64,000 nt of DNA from Heterostelium album PN500 (taxonomy: Eukaryota; Evosea; Eumycetozoa; Acytosteliales; Acytosteliaceae). A program made the position numbers and the translations under genes. Where the stretch lies: assembly GCF_000004825.1 (NCBI RefSeq), contig NW_008805066.1, forward strand, positions 248,001 through 312,000. Direction: 5' to 3'. Of this stretch, positions 1 through 11,311 are shown piece by piece; the stretch's first letter is position 1; each line of letters opens with the position of its first letter. The notes beneath the pieces were generated by a model. That model saw only the letters and a program-made list of their open reading frames with translations. It had not been told where the DNA came from and did no database searches.

Positions 1-1504
1 TCAATCTGTCGCCTATCCGAATTCATCATTCGATGAATCACCGATCTCTCTACAACGTTCAATCAGTAACTATATGGGATTGCTCAAAGGCATCGATTTG
101 GCGCCTGTCGTTATTGGCAGTGTCGAGAATAAATTCCCAAAGTTTTTGATTGCCGATCCAAGAAATGATTCGTTTATCTTTACTGTGAATGGACCGATGC
201 CAGACCAGTTGGAATCCTCGATCCACTCGTGTTTCAACAACAACTTTTATGCGAGAACCGTTTCTACCTATCCGCATCTCCCAGGTCATCCAAAGCGTGA
301 GGGTGACCCAATATGCGACCACTTTAGTATACAGATGCAAGCCAATCGTGTTATCGCTGCCATTGCCGATGGTTGCAACTGGGGAGTGCGTCCACAGGAA
401 GCCGCCCTCAAGGCATCGACCTCGTTCGTCGACTTTATCAGCAAGGCACTCTCCAGTGAGATTCAAACCGTTCAAGACGCTGGAAATCATATCCTCTCTG
501 CGTTTAACTTTGCACACAACAAGATTATCGAAGGAAAATCAGATATTTGGGAAGCGGGAACCACTACTCTCCTGGGAGGTGTCATGGTGGAATTGGTTGG
601 TGGCAACGACACCGCCACTACCACCACCGCATCACCTCCACTCCAATCTCACCCGTCCTCACAAACAACACCATACGCATCACCACCATCCAATAACAAC
701 ACTCTGGCATCATCTGTCTCCACATCTTCACTCGCTTCATCAGTCTTTAATCACCCGACATCCAGTCACTCACCAATTTCCTCATCATCCAACTCATCAC
801 CTCCATCACCACCAATCTCATCCGAATCAAATAACAACAACAATTTCACCAATTTCCTTTCTAGATCCGTTCCGAATGCAAAGGATTTGTCAAAGAATTC
901 AGCGGCACGCGAACCCGCACCCTCCAAGTGGGGATTCATTTGCGCGAGTGTCGGTGACTGCAAGGCATTCCACTACAATCACACCAACAAGAAATTCACA
1001 GATATCACCAAGAACAATCGTGGCAACGTCGACGATCCCAAGGATCCAGGTGGTCGTCTCGGTCCGTACGTAGCAAACGGCCATCCCGATCTGCGTAATC
1101 TTTGTCTCCACTTTTTACCATGTCAAGAGAACGACATTATCATCTTGTTGTCCGATGGTGTCCACGACAATCTCGATCCACACACCATTGGAGTGTCGCC
1201 TCGTGAGTGTGGTATGCCACACGACCACTGGTCAGACATGGACGTCGAGAAAGCACAGGACAGCAAGAGCAAATACATGCAGGAATTCCTCAAGAAGAAA
1301 CTTAGACCGACGCCAGACGAACCGATTCACCCAAAGAACATCGTAGAGAAACTGATCGAACATTGTGTAGAGACAACCAGATCGAGTCGAGAGTTTATGG
1401 TGGCCTATCCCCACAAGCCACTTCCCGACGATCTCAAAGCCTACCCAGGTAAAATGGATCATACCACTTGCATCGCTTTTAAAGTTGGTAAACAATCACT
1501 TTAA
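1..1504 (+). CDS. PP2C-like phosphatase domain protein (5' end outside window)
   Basis: The reading frame is open from base 2, so the protein probably begins upstream; the first in-window ATG is at 74 (476 residues from there). Three PP2C-type metal-site motifs are visible in order, numbered from that ATG: A98-D99-G100 (ADGCNWG), S292-V293-G294-D295, and S360-D361-G362, with a terminal D462-H463 (MDHTTCIAF) where PP2C usually has Asp-Asn. A Ser/Thr/Asn-rich insert of about 110 residues (roughly 175-285) splits the domain. PP2C enzymes are Mg/Mn-dependent Ser/Thr phosphatases. The usual DGHGG motif is DGCNWG here, so activity is uncertain; it could be a regulatory pseudophosphatase. The stop is TAA at 1502-1504. 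A poly-A/T-rich 3' flank follows. Confidence 0.72.
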   Translation, partial: QSVAYPNSSFDESPISLQRSISNYMGLLKGIDLAPVVIGSVENKFPKFLIADPRNDSFIFTVNGPMPDQLESSIHSCFNNNFYARTVSTYPHLPGHPKREGDPICDHFSIQMQANRVIAAIADGCNWGVRPQEAALKASTSFVDFISKALSSEIQTVQDAGNHILSAFNFAHNKIIEGKSDIWEAGTTTLLGGVMVELVGGNDTATTTTASPPLQSHPSSQTTPYASPPSNNNTLASSVSTSSLASSVFNHPTSSHSPISSSSNSSPPSPPISSESNNNNNFTNFLSRSVPNAKDLSKNSAAREPAPSKWGFICASVGDCKAFHYNHTNKKFTDITKNNRGNVDDPKDPGGRLGPYVANGHPDLRNLCLHFLPCQENDIIILLSDGVHDNLDPHTIGVSPRECGMPHDHWSDMDVEKAQDSKSKYMQEFLKKKLRPTPDEPIHPKNIVEKLIEHCVETTRSSREFMVAYPHKPLPDDLKAYPGKMDHTTCIAFKVGKQSL

Positions 1505-1969
1505 AATTAAAAAACAAAAACAAAAAACAAAACAAATACATAAAATTATTATTGTTATTTTTACTTTTTAAAAAAAATTAAAAACTTAATTTAATTAAAA
1601 AAAGAAAAAAAAAAAAGAAAAAGAATGTTGTGTGTGTGTGTTAAAAGAATAGAATGATATTCAAAAAGAATAGAACTAACTAATTTTATTGATATTTGAT
1701 TTAATTTATTTTTTTCAATCTTTAAAAAAAAAAAAAATTGCAAAAAATTGATGAAATTTGTGAAGGAACCGAACGATTTTTTTTTTCTATTCTTTTTAAT
1801 AAATATTCTTCTTTTTTATTTTATTTATTTTTTTATAATACAAATAGACTATAAAACTCAATAGATTGATTTTTTAGTTTAATTTTAATTAAATATCAAT
1901 AAATAATATAAATAGTATATAAATAATATATAAATATAATAAAAAAATAACAATATATAGATTATAAAA
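1505..1969. other. AT-rich intergenic spacer between the PP2C-like gene and NMD3
   Basis: This is a very A+T-rich spacer with poly-A runs and a short (TG)n tract near 1627-1640. I see no open coding frame and no RNA gene. Its last ~100 bases form an AT-only leader for NMD3. Confidence 0.6.
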
Positions 1970-3810
1970 ATGGAGTTTACACCAGTTCATTCTGTTTCAC
2001 ATATGTATGTTATCCCAGTGCAGGAATATATCTAGTTGCTTTCGAAAAAAAGGATTATGAATATTAATTGAATCAATGAATTATAATGTTTAGATTATGT
2101 TGTCTTTGTGGTGTTGTGATTCCTTCGAATCCATCGAATATGTGTGTAAACTGTATTCGTAGTCAAGTAGATATTACAGAGGGTATTCCAAAACAGTTGA
2201 TTATTCAATGGTGTCGTGGATGCAATCGTTATTTACAGCCACCCAATCATTGGGCGATGTGCGAGTTGGAGTCACGTGAGTTACTCACTCTCTGTATCAA
2301 GCGTATCAAGGGTCTGAATCAGGTGAAACTCGTCGATGCCGGTTGGGTCTGGACGGAGCCGCATTCGCGTCGTCTCAAGGTGAAGCTCACCATCCAGAAG
2401 GAGGTGTTCTCCAGTGCCATCTTGCAGCAGGTGTTCATCGTCGAGTTTGTCGTACAGGGTCAGCAGTGTAACAAGTGTCAGAAGTTCGAGGCCAAAGACA
2501 CCTGGAACTCGGTGGTACAGCTGCGTCAGAAGGTCGATCACAAGCGTACCTTCCTCTTCTTGGAACAGATCATCTTGAAACACAACGCTCACTCACAGAC
2601 ACTCAATATTCGTGAGCGTACCGACGGTCTCGACTTTTACTTCTCCAACAAGAATCAAGGTTTGAAATTCGTAGAGTTCATCTCATCGTTCGTACCGCTA
2701 AAGTCGAAGCGTTCCGAACAACTCATCTCCACAGACGAACAAAACAACAACGCCAACTATAAACACTCTTTCTCCGTGGAAATCGTTCCACTCTCAAAAG
2801 ATGATCTCGTTTGTCTCTCTCCAAAAGTTATGCATGCATTAGGTGGAATGGGGTAAGTTAATCTATATATAAATAACATCAATAGTCATCAACTTTTACT
2901 AACTAGCAAACTAACTTCGAATTTGATTAATTAATTGTATAATATTTACAGTCCAGTTGTTTTGATTTATAAAGTATCAAATTTAATTCATGTTATAGAT
3001 CCAAATACTTTGCAAATGGGAGAAATCAGTCCACTGCTATTTTGGAATCATCCATTCAGAGCGTTGGCAACACATAAACAATTGGTTGAATTGGTAGTTT
3101 TAGATGTTACTTTGACTGGTGAAAGAAGAGGAAAGGTAAGATTGTTATACCTCTAAGAAGATTAAAACATCAAACTAACTAACTAACTAATTATCTTTTT
3201 AACAAACTTGTAGTTTGCTTTGGCAGATATTCAAGTTGCAAGATCATCAGATTTCGGTAGAAACGATACAACCTTCTTTATTAGAACACATTTGGGACAT
3301 TTGTTTAATGCAGGTGATTTGGCGTTGGGATTCGATGTATCGACAGCCAACATGAATGACAATGAATTTGCCAATATCAAGAGCAAACAAACCGTTCCAG
3401 AAATCATTTTAGTAAAGAAGACCTATCTCAATTTGCAACGTCACTGGCACACCAAGCGTATCGACATGGAGAAGGGTGAACCACAAAAGAAGAACGATAT
3501 CGAAGCTGCCGAGCGTGACCAAGAGATGTTCTACCAGGAAATCGAAAACGATCCAGAGATGCGTTCCAAGATCAATCTCTACAAGAAAGAGGGTGCCGCC
3601 GAAATCTATGCCGCCCGTAAGAAACAGAGAGAGGAACTCGGTGAGTCCGACGATGAGAACGAAGTCGATTTGGAGGATCTTTTGGATGAGATGACACTCA
3701 ACGATCAAGACAACGAGGAGTTTGACGACGAAGGTGAAGATTGGGATGATGAAGACGATGACGAAGAAGATGAAGATATGGATATGGAAGTAAAAAAAAA
3801 GAATAAATAA
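1970..3810 (+). CDS. nmd3: 60S ribosomal export protein NMD3
   Basis: Exons are 1970-2004, 2094-2852, 2952-3135 and 3214-3810, giving 524 residues. All introns have GT..AG ends and compatible phases. NMD3 is the adaptor that bridges nascent 60S subunits to the Crm1 exportin. The N-terminus carries paired CxxC zinc motifs (LCCLCG, MCVNC, WCRGC) followed by YLQPP and ELESRELL, hallmark NMD3 sequence, then a further CNKC. The last exon ends in a long Asp/Glu stretch and a short basic tail, where the family keeps its transport signals. The ATG at 1970 is chosen because exon 1 yields MEFTPVHSVSHI joined to LCCLCG, matching my memory of the yeast (MEFTP) and human (HILCC) starts. The internal ATG at 2086 lies inside the first intron and would give a spurious start. 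Confidence 0.95.
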
Positions 3811-4716
3811 TAATAAATCAAATTACAAAATCAATCAAATAAATTAATTTTTTCCAAAAGTATATAAAAGATAAATTGATTTTTAATTTATTAATATTAT
3901 TAAATTCGTCTTTGTCTTTGGTCGTGTAATGTCCAATTTCAATTAGTTTTTCGTCAAATTTTAAAAGAATTTTTGACATTAAAAACAAGATTGTCAAAAA
4001 AATAAAATAAAAAATAAACTATTTTTGCCCAACTTTATTTTATTTTTTATGATAATCAGTTGGAGATCTAATCAAACTTAGAAAGATTCGTTTTTGTTTT
4101 TTGTTTTTTGTTTTTTTGACAATTTATAAATCAATTTTGTTTTGTAATATTAATTAATATTTATTATTTATTATTTGTTATTATTATTATTTATTTGTAG
4201 GATTAGATAAATTTAAAGATTATTTTGGTAAGTGGTCAATTCAAACTTAGTTGTCATATCGTGTTCTTTTTACAATAATTTACTTGTTATATTATTTGTT
4301 TTTTACAATAATTGTTTCATGTTTTGTTGTGTGCTTTGCAATAGTAACATAGATGATCATCTATTTATAATTGGTGATTGATCATCACCACCACCACACA
4401 GTAGAATCATGATACCAAAACCACACACACACACAAATAACAAACAAACACACACCTATGATAAATCAAATCAAATCCAAACAAAATAAATAAACAAAAA
4501 CGTAACACCAAATAAAATAAAATAAAATTGGATAAAAACAAAAAAACTAAACACCTTCACCTTCAAATAACTAAAAAATAATAAATAATAACAACAACAA
4601 CATCAACAACACGAAGAATAAGAATAACAATAATAATAATAATTTTACACAAAAGGTACTACACTACATGCATAGTAATTGAAATAATTTGAACAACAAC
4701 TTCAATTCTCCATTCA
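3811..4716. other. Intergenic region with inverted repeats and a possible non-coding leader exon
   Basis: This is AT-rich with no supported coding frame. It contains the 13-bp inverted repeat described separately (3990-4133). Bases 4201-4227 are preceded by a good acceptor (ttatttgtag) and followed by a strong donor (gtaagt), with another acceptor-like tgcaatag near 4345. These could be 5'-UTR exons of the kinase gene starting at 4988. From about 4380 the plus strand becomes C/A-rich and G-poor (CA repeats). Confidence 0.4.
3990..4133. repeat. 13-bp inverted repeat (ATTGTCAAAAAAA / TTTTTTTGACAAT)
   Basis: The arms at 3990-4002 and 4121-4133 are perfectly complementary and enclose about 118 bases. 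A nearby TTTTTGAC around 3971-3978 can pair with the same left arm as an alternative short hairpin. Nothing coding lies inside. It could be a small foldback element, a terminator-like structure for NMD3, or a chance pairing of homopolymer-rich DNA. Confidence 0.4.
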
Positions 4717-4754
4717 GCCAATCAATTGATTATTTGAAGTTGAAGTTATATAAA
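4717..4754 (+). promoter_or_regulatory. Putative core promoter (CCAAT plus TATA-like box)
   Basis: GCCAAT at 4717-4722 lies about 25 bases upstream of TATATAAA at 4747-4754. A 9-bp inverted repeat (CAACTTCAA 4697-4705, TTGAAGTTG 4734-4742) brackets the CCAAT motif. The arrangement is that of a core promoter for the TKL kinase gene (ATG 4988). In DNA this AT-rich, TATA matches occur by chance, so the call rests on spacing with CCAAT and the inverted repeat. Confidence 0.4.
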
Positions 4755-4987
4755 CGTCAAAAATCATATTTCTTCATTTTATAAACAAATTAAAACAATT
4801 GAAAGAAAACAATAATAAATTCATCATTTAATTCAAAGATTTATAAGAAAGAGAAACTAGTTCATCATCTAATTGAAAACAATTATATATATTACTTTTA
4901 GATTTAAATCTGGTTGGAATTGAAACAAACTTGAAAAAAAAAAAAACCGTTGAAAATATAAAATAATAATAATTGGAGAAATAAAGA

Positions 4988-6887
4988 ATGATTGAAGAAG
5001 ATGAAGGTTTAATTGAATCAGAGGAAACAACAGATATCGATGTAAAAGTATTAAAAATAGCGGAACAGATTGGTGCTGGTTCCTATGGAATGGTCTATAG
5101 AGGAAGCTATTTCAACTCACAGGTTGCAATCAAAAAGATACGTCCTGGTGAACATAATAGAGATCTTCAAAAATATTTGAAACGTGAAATTGCTGTATTA
5201 AAGTAAGTTATATTTTCTTTTAAAAGAAAAGAATTTATACTTACCATTTATTTTATTTTATTTCTATAGAAATATTCAACATCCAAATATTGTACAGTTT
5301 ATTGGTGTCTACTATGAAAATGAAAATGTTTTGCCAGCAATGATTTCAAATCAGACTTGGATCGTCACAGAATTTGTTCCCGGTGGAAATTTACATGAAA
5401 AGATAAAAGATAGTGCCAAACAATTTCCATTGTCCCTAAGATTTAAATTATCATTGGATATCGCTCTGGCCAGTAAGTTTAGTCTTTTAATGTTTTGTGT
5501 TGATGATCACTTATTAATTGGTTATTTTTATTTTACTTTTTCCAGTGGCATATCTTCATAGTAGAAATATATTGTTTAGAGATTTAAAATCAAAGAATAT
5601 TCTTATTGATGACACAAGTTCACCGATCAGAGGAAAAGTTTGTGATTTTGGTTTCGCACGTATTGTAAAAAATAAGAATAGACATTTATCGATCTGTGGA
5701 ACTGATGATTTTATGGCACCAGTAAGTTTGTTTATCAAATGATTCCATTAAATATGTTTTAACTCTTCTTCTTCTTTTGGTTTTATTATTTTTTGTAGGA
5801 AGTTATTTTGGGTATGGATTACGATGAATCTGCAGATATATTTTCATTTGGTGTTGTGATGTTGGAGATGGCAACGAGAAAGAAGATTTCGAAATATATC
5901 GAAAGAGGACCACAGAATGCATTTGAAATTTCAGAGGATTTGGCGAGAGAGTTGATTCCAGAGTCGATACCAGGACTCTACACAGAGCTGATTATTGATT
6001 GTATTAAATACACGCCAACAGAGCGTCCTGTATTCTCTCATATCATTCACGTTTTGAAGCAACTTGTTTCACTGTTTCCTATTCCCCAATCGATTGAAAA
6101 CCCGCTCTCACCTCACTCCTCCCCAATCATCCCAAGAAAGAACTCAAAGGCTGTCAATCTTCCTCCACTCGAGGGACTACTAAGAAAAAGCATAGAGTTG
6201 AAGATTGGCGAAGTTGGACTGACATCTTCAGGATCCTCAATATCGTCAACATCTTCCTCCAACAAAAGTGGAGATAGCAACGGCAGCAACAGTCAAAACT
6301 GTGAAAACAACAATTGTAATAATAGTCAATCAAATAATAATAATCATAATGAAGCATGTAGTAATAGTCAAACAAATAGCGAAGCGAATGGCACCAATGA
6401 CAATCATTCATCGATACCAGAGGAGAGTGAAAATCATGTGGCTATAGGTGGCGACGATGAATTGGATTTGGACGAAGAGGAGAAAGAGAGTAAAGTTCGA
6501 TATCTAAAGGAGAGAATGTTGTTGGTTCTCGCCGACCTGAACAAGTATATGGATGTTCAGTGTCAGGAGTTACTGAGCATCTCACAAGAGGATCAGATTG
6601 CCGACAAGTACGATGAGTGTCGAAAAGTGATAGAGCTGCGCAAAGTACTGTGCGAAGTGGTTGGCGATGACGTTCCACCCACCACGCCAAAGAAGACGAC
6701 ACCACCTACCACTCGTGTCGGTATCTTTTTGAAATCGATGGACAAATCACTACAGGAGATCTTTGTCAGTATCGAACTACTAAAGATACGTGTGGAAAGA
6801 GAGAAACAACTTTTGGAATCTATTTACTTGGCAAGAGCAGTTTCAAAACTTAAAAGAATTTATGAATCCAAATTGATATTGGATTAA
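4988..6887 (+). CDS. TKL-type Ser/Thr protein kinase with C-terminal coiled-coil region
   Basis: Exons are 4988-5202, 5270-5472, 5546-5721 and 5799-6887 (560 residues). Splice sites were set by frame continuity through conserved kinase motifs. The kinase domain occupies about residues 20-275: glycine loop IGAGSYG near 28-34, ATP-binding lysine in VAIKKI (K49), catalytic loop LFRDLKSKN (D152), D173-F-G, and APE split across the third intron. The TKL-like features are the GSY loop and the DLKSKNIL loop. The usual His of HRD is Phe, but the catalytic Asp and Asn remain, so activity is plausible. A Ser/Asn-rich linker and a Glu-rich segment lead to a helical, probably coiled-coil C-terminus (about 430-560). 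Dictyostelids have a large TKL family; I do not recognise this member. Confidence 0.85.
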
Positions 6888-7155
6888 AAAAAAATAATAA
6901 TAATAATAATTAAAAATTAATAAATATATATATATTGTACATTATTAAAAATAGAAAAATCTTTTGTGTAGCTTTGATTTTTGATAAGAAAAATCGATTC
7001 AATCAAATGCAAAAAAAAAATATCTTTAATTATTTTATTTTTAAATATTTTTATTTAAATTTTTGTAAACAAGTCGGATTTGATTTGATTAAGATTCTTT
7101 GCAATCCTTTTTTTTTTCAATAATTTTTCACACACTTTTTACTCATACTAAAAAA

Positions 7156-7775
7156 ATGAATAAATTCTTAATTATTACTTTATTATCTGTTCTTGCTTTG
7201 ACCTATGTAAATTCAGTATCGATTCAGATCTCTGGATTAGCAAAGGAATCTACCAACGCTACAGTAGAGTGCGAACTTTGCGCCTTGACAGTCAATGCAA
7301 CCGAATATCTCATTAAGCGTAAGTATTAAAGCACATAACCAGCTATTAGTCTTTTCATTCTTATTATTCATTACTTATTGTTTTTTTTCAATGTTAGATG
7401 AAAACTACACTCAAAAACAAGTTGAAGCTGAATTGAAAAAGATTTGCACTGTTGTACCATCAAATATGACTAAAGAATGTGATTTGTTTATGTTAATTGC
7501 TGCTCCAGTTATCACAAGTTTGTATTATTCGATAATAATAGAATTTTAATATTTTATTAACAGCTTTTATTACTAATAACAATACAGAGGGTCTTTTCGA
7601 TGGTGAGAGCGGTACTGAATTGTGTGCAAAGTATCACATGTGCCCAAAGTCTGAGGAATACAAGTCAGTTACAACCCAATTCATCGAAAAAGTCAAATCT
7701 GTTAGCCACGAAGATAGAATCAAACACATCAAGAATGTAGTTCAAATCGTCGAACAGTTCGACATTCGTAACTAA
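7156..7775 (+). CDS. Secreted saposin-B domain protein
   Basis: Exons are 7156-7318, 7398-7517 and 7564-7775 (164 residues). The second donor is a weaker gtttgt, but the joined frame restores the sixth-cysteine end of the domain. Residues 1-20 are a clear signal peptide. The six cysteines C39, C42, C71, C82, C115 and C121 follow the saposin-B pattern (CxxC, then C, C, then Cx5C), with Asn-glycosylation sequons at 34, 47, 57, 77 and 101. Saposin-like proteins bind lipids in lysosomes or outside the cell; dictyostelid relatives include bacteriolytic and secreted cell-density factors, and the sequence does not tell which applies. A 43-residue helical, charged tail follows the domain. It is tail-to-tail with the arrestin-like gene (148 bp). 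Confidence 0.85.
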
Positions 7776-7923
7776 TCTAATGAAGACAAAATCCCTCCCT
7801 ATTTAAATTATTTGTATTTCCACAAACGTCGATTTATTTAAGACTAACTATTAAATTATCATCATAAACTTTATTAATATTATTAAAGTATAACTAAAAC
7901 AAAAAACCTAATGACTAAATCAT

Positions 7924-10033
7924 TTATGAAGGAGATGACGGTATGATCAATAAAGGTAGATCCAAAACGCACTGATAGGACGAAGTTTGCTTTTTGGTGT
8001 AGGTAGTTATTCTAATGATATAGGAGTTTGATAGGTTATCAAGTGACACCGATGGAATTATGTTGTTTGGCAAGTAGAATGTTATGTTTCGTTTTAGTTT
8101 ACTCTGTGGCTGAATCTGATACTCTGTCGCATTCTTATATTTGATGCCCTGAACAACATTGCTATTGATAATATGATTTTCACTGGTCAAGTTATCCGAT
8201 GACTTTTTATATATTTGTTGTATATTGACTAGATCCATATTGAAACCTTTAATCATTTGATTCGATTGATTATCAATTGATACGAATATTGAAATCTAAC
8301 AATTACAATAAAGTAATTAGTAATTAAATTCTTTGTTTTTCTTTTCTTTTGATATGTTGGTTTGTTTGTTGGTAGGTACTTACGGCAGAATCAATAACAC
8401 AAAAGTTTTTAATTAGTAATCTTGCTTTTATATGTACATTGTTCTTTGTCGACTGATAGGTTTCGGATGAGCAAAAGAGGTTGTCTGCTTGCAAGAGTTG
8501 ACGGGGAAGATAATCACACTTTGGATTCCAAATGGAGAGTGGAATCGATGTTTCGAAACCTTTGATCAGTGAGTGCTCCGTTCGATTGAATTTGTGGTGC
8601 ATCTGACCGAGACCAGAGAGATGAATACGGTAGAATATTCCGTTTTTCGATTGCTTACTAAAGGCAAACGATGGTGGCAAGCTCTGTGGAATCTTCAGTT
8701 GAAAGGTGAACTTGTGTTTCTTCTTTGAGAGTACCAAGTGGTCGGCACATGCCTGTACTTGTGGTGGTTCTACCAGCGAACTGTCGATATCCTCTAGATC
8801 CTGTAGTTCTTCACTGCTCACATTCATCGAGAGATTATCTCTCTGCGAGAGAGCCTGCTGGTCCATATCGAACCACTCATCATCGACCAAGTCTGAAATG
8901 TAGAGTGATGAAAACGATGTTGATTTTCCAAGATTAGAGATAATCATATCGTCCGACACATTCCTCAACAGCTCCTTATCGATAGTACTTAGATTAGCTG
9001 TTGATGAACTAATTGTATTGTTGCTCTGTTGATCTAGTGGTTGTTGTTGTTGTTGTTGATGCTGTTGCTTATCTAATGAGAAAGGTGAAGAGGTTGTAGA
9101 TGATGGATTTGATATTGATTGTGCGGTGGTTGTTGTCGATGTTGTTGTTGTTGTCGTAGTTGAAGTGGAAGTTGTTGAAGTGGAAGTAGACATTTGATTA
9201 TTTACATTTATAATATTATTATAACTATTGCTACGATAAGTATTGTTATTAATTGATTTACTTGATAAATTCAGCGGAATGTCATCTTCAGTTGGGTATA
9301 GATAAAAGTTTGTTGCAGCAATCTTTGATTTCAGTAGGTTGGGTGTCTTGTCTTCTTGTCCATGTCTTGGCGGTACTTGGCATGACGAATATCCCTCAAA
9401 GGTAGCATTCAAACACTGCAATCGCTTTACGTTGACGTTGACCACCACATCTAAAGTGTCACCAGGCTGATAGTAATTGCGAATAGGTGAGATCAATACT
9501 GTGATTTGATTGTGATCGTCATGGGATGACTCGCTTTCGAACCAATCTCTTTGTTTATTCTTTTTAATTATATCATTTAAATTATTATTCTCAATATTAC
9601 TAATATTATTATTATTATTATTGCTATTACTATTGTTATTATTGTTATTATTATTAAAAGTATTAAATTTACTAGCACTTGATTGAGATCTCTTTTTTGT
9701 TTTTGGAATATTTATCTTTTTGGAAGGTGAGGTAGTTGAAGTTGAATTATTATTGCCACTGCTATTGCTACTACTACCGTTACTCTTTGAATTCTTACGA
9801 GTACTGCCATTCATGTTGGTAATATCTATAATATCTATATTGTTGTTGTTGTTGTTGCTATCGTCATTATCATCTTGATCATATATAGATAGAGGTACTA
9901 TATCTCTTTTACTCTCAGACGATGCAAGATCAACATTCACATTATGATTGGTATTTGAGATGGTTGGGGGTGTATATGCACACCTATGATATTGATCTAG
10001 GAATTTATCGTCATCCTCTGAAAATACAATCAT
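7924..10033 (-). CDS. Arrestin-fold domain protein
   Basis: This is a two-exon minus-strand gene: 10033-8384, then 8295-7924 (673 residues). The intron has gtaagt and ttag ends and is in phase 0. The first ~170 residues are Asn/Ser-rich and disordered. From about 175 a beta-rich arrestin-N-like segment begins (ITVLISPIRNYYQPGDTL, then a VVVNVNVKRL strand). It is interrupted by a long Ser/Thr/Gln insert (about 250-345) and resumes with FTFQLKIPQSLPPSF near 448, the arrestin-type PxxLPPSF turn, followed by beta strands through the second exon. Arrestin-domain proteins in amoebae act as trafficking adaptors for receptors. No FYVE, SAM or C1 domain is visible, unlike some dictyostelid arrestin-domain proteins. 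The family call is inferred from motif shape, not a search. Confidence 0.7.
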
Positions 10034-11311
10034 TTTTGTTTGAATGTTGGATCTAAACTAAACAATACAAAACAAAAAAAAATACTTTTAAAAAAGATAA
10101 CAAACACAATATAAATAATAATCTAAATATCTATCTATTTAAATTTTGTATATAATTATAGCTATAAAGTTACTATTAACTTGCGAAATTTATTTTAATA
10201 TAAATATAAACAGTTTGGGTTGTTTTTTTATTTTATTTTTGTTTTTAAAAATTAATCTTAGTTTTTTTAATGAGCTGAAAAAAACAACAACCAACTGTTG
10301 TTTTTTGACCACACACAAAAACAGAAATCGTGAAACAAACAAAATCTTTTTTTGTTTAAACATCGCCAATGATATAGAAATGAACTTCATTTCATTGTTG
10401 TTTGATTCCTCTTTCAGTAAGTGATTTATATTTAATCTTTTTTCATTTTTATTTTAATTTTAATTTTTTTTTCTTTTTACTTTTTTTTGTTTTTTTAATT
10501 TTTATTATATATCTATGTCAGTTTTTCGATGTTGCACATCTGCAAATGATCACTAATTTAAAAAAAATTATTAACAGAAAGCGTTCATTCACTCATTCAT
10601 CAAAAACCAACAAAAATAGAAACTTCTTGGTGGTGTGTATAATGATATAAGAGCTTGGATCTGATTGCGCGAGACAAAAAAGTGCACCCACTCATTGGTC
10701 TCGAATTTCGTCTCGGACTCAATCTCCAGAAAAACAAAGCTTTGATTTTTAGTTTTATAACAAAATACCTTTTGATTTGATCAAAGGTTTTTTTTTTTAA
10801 AACGTAGACGAATGAATTCAACAAAAGAAACAAGATTTTTATTTTCCTAAAAAGTATATTTCGACGATTTAAAACAAAAATAATTTTCCTTTCTTGATTC
10901 TACACAATAAATTCAAATCCCTCATTACGATGGTCTTTTTTTTTTTGATTTTATAAATTTTGCAGGCAAAACAAACATCCCTCAAAACCATACAGACGTT
11001 GCATTGTTTATTTAATTTTTGTTATTTATTTTTCGAAATCTCTCTCACCTTGGGATTTATAAATGAGGAGAATGGAATAGATAGATCTCTCTCAACTTGA
11101 ATCAATCACTCTACTTTTTGATTCATATGTTGATTCATCTTTCAAATAAAATAGTAATAACAACAATATATCTATATTTATTTATTTATTTGTAATATAT
11201 TTATTTATTTATTAAAAAAAAAAAAAGATAAAAATAAAATTTTTATTTTTATGTTTTTCAAATACTTTGTTAACTTTTATTTTGTAGTTTTGAGAGACGG
11301 GAAGTGAAGAG
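10034..11311. other. Divergent intergenic region between arrestin-like and SRF-type genes
   Basis: This shared upstream region is mostly A/T with poly-T tracts. An ttttgtag acceptor ends at 11287, 24 bases before the SRF-type ATG, and a gtaagt donor sits at 10418, so the SRF-type gene probably has a spliced 5' UTR. A G+C-richer patch at 10645-10730 is reported as a finding. I see no supported coding frame. Confidence 0.5.

Noticed and set aside
2086-2100. ATG at 2086 as the NMD3 start
   Set aside because: It lies inside the first intron; the spliced start at 1970 reproduces the conserved N-terminus.
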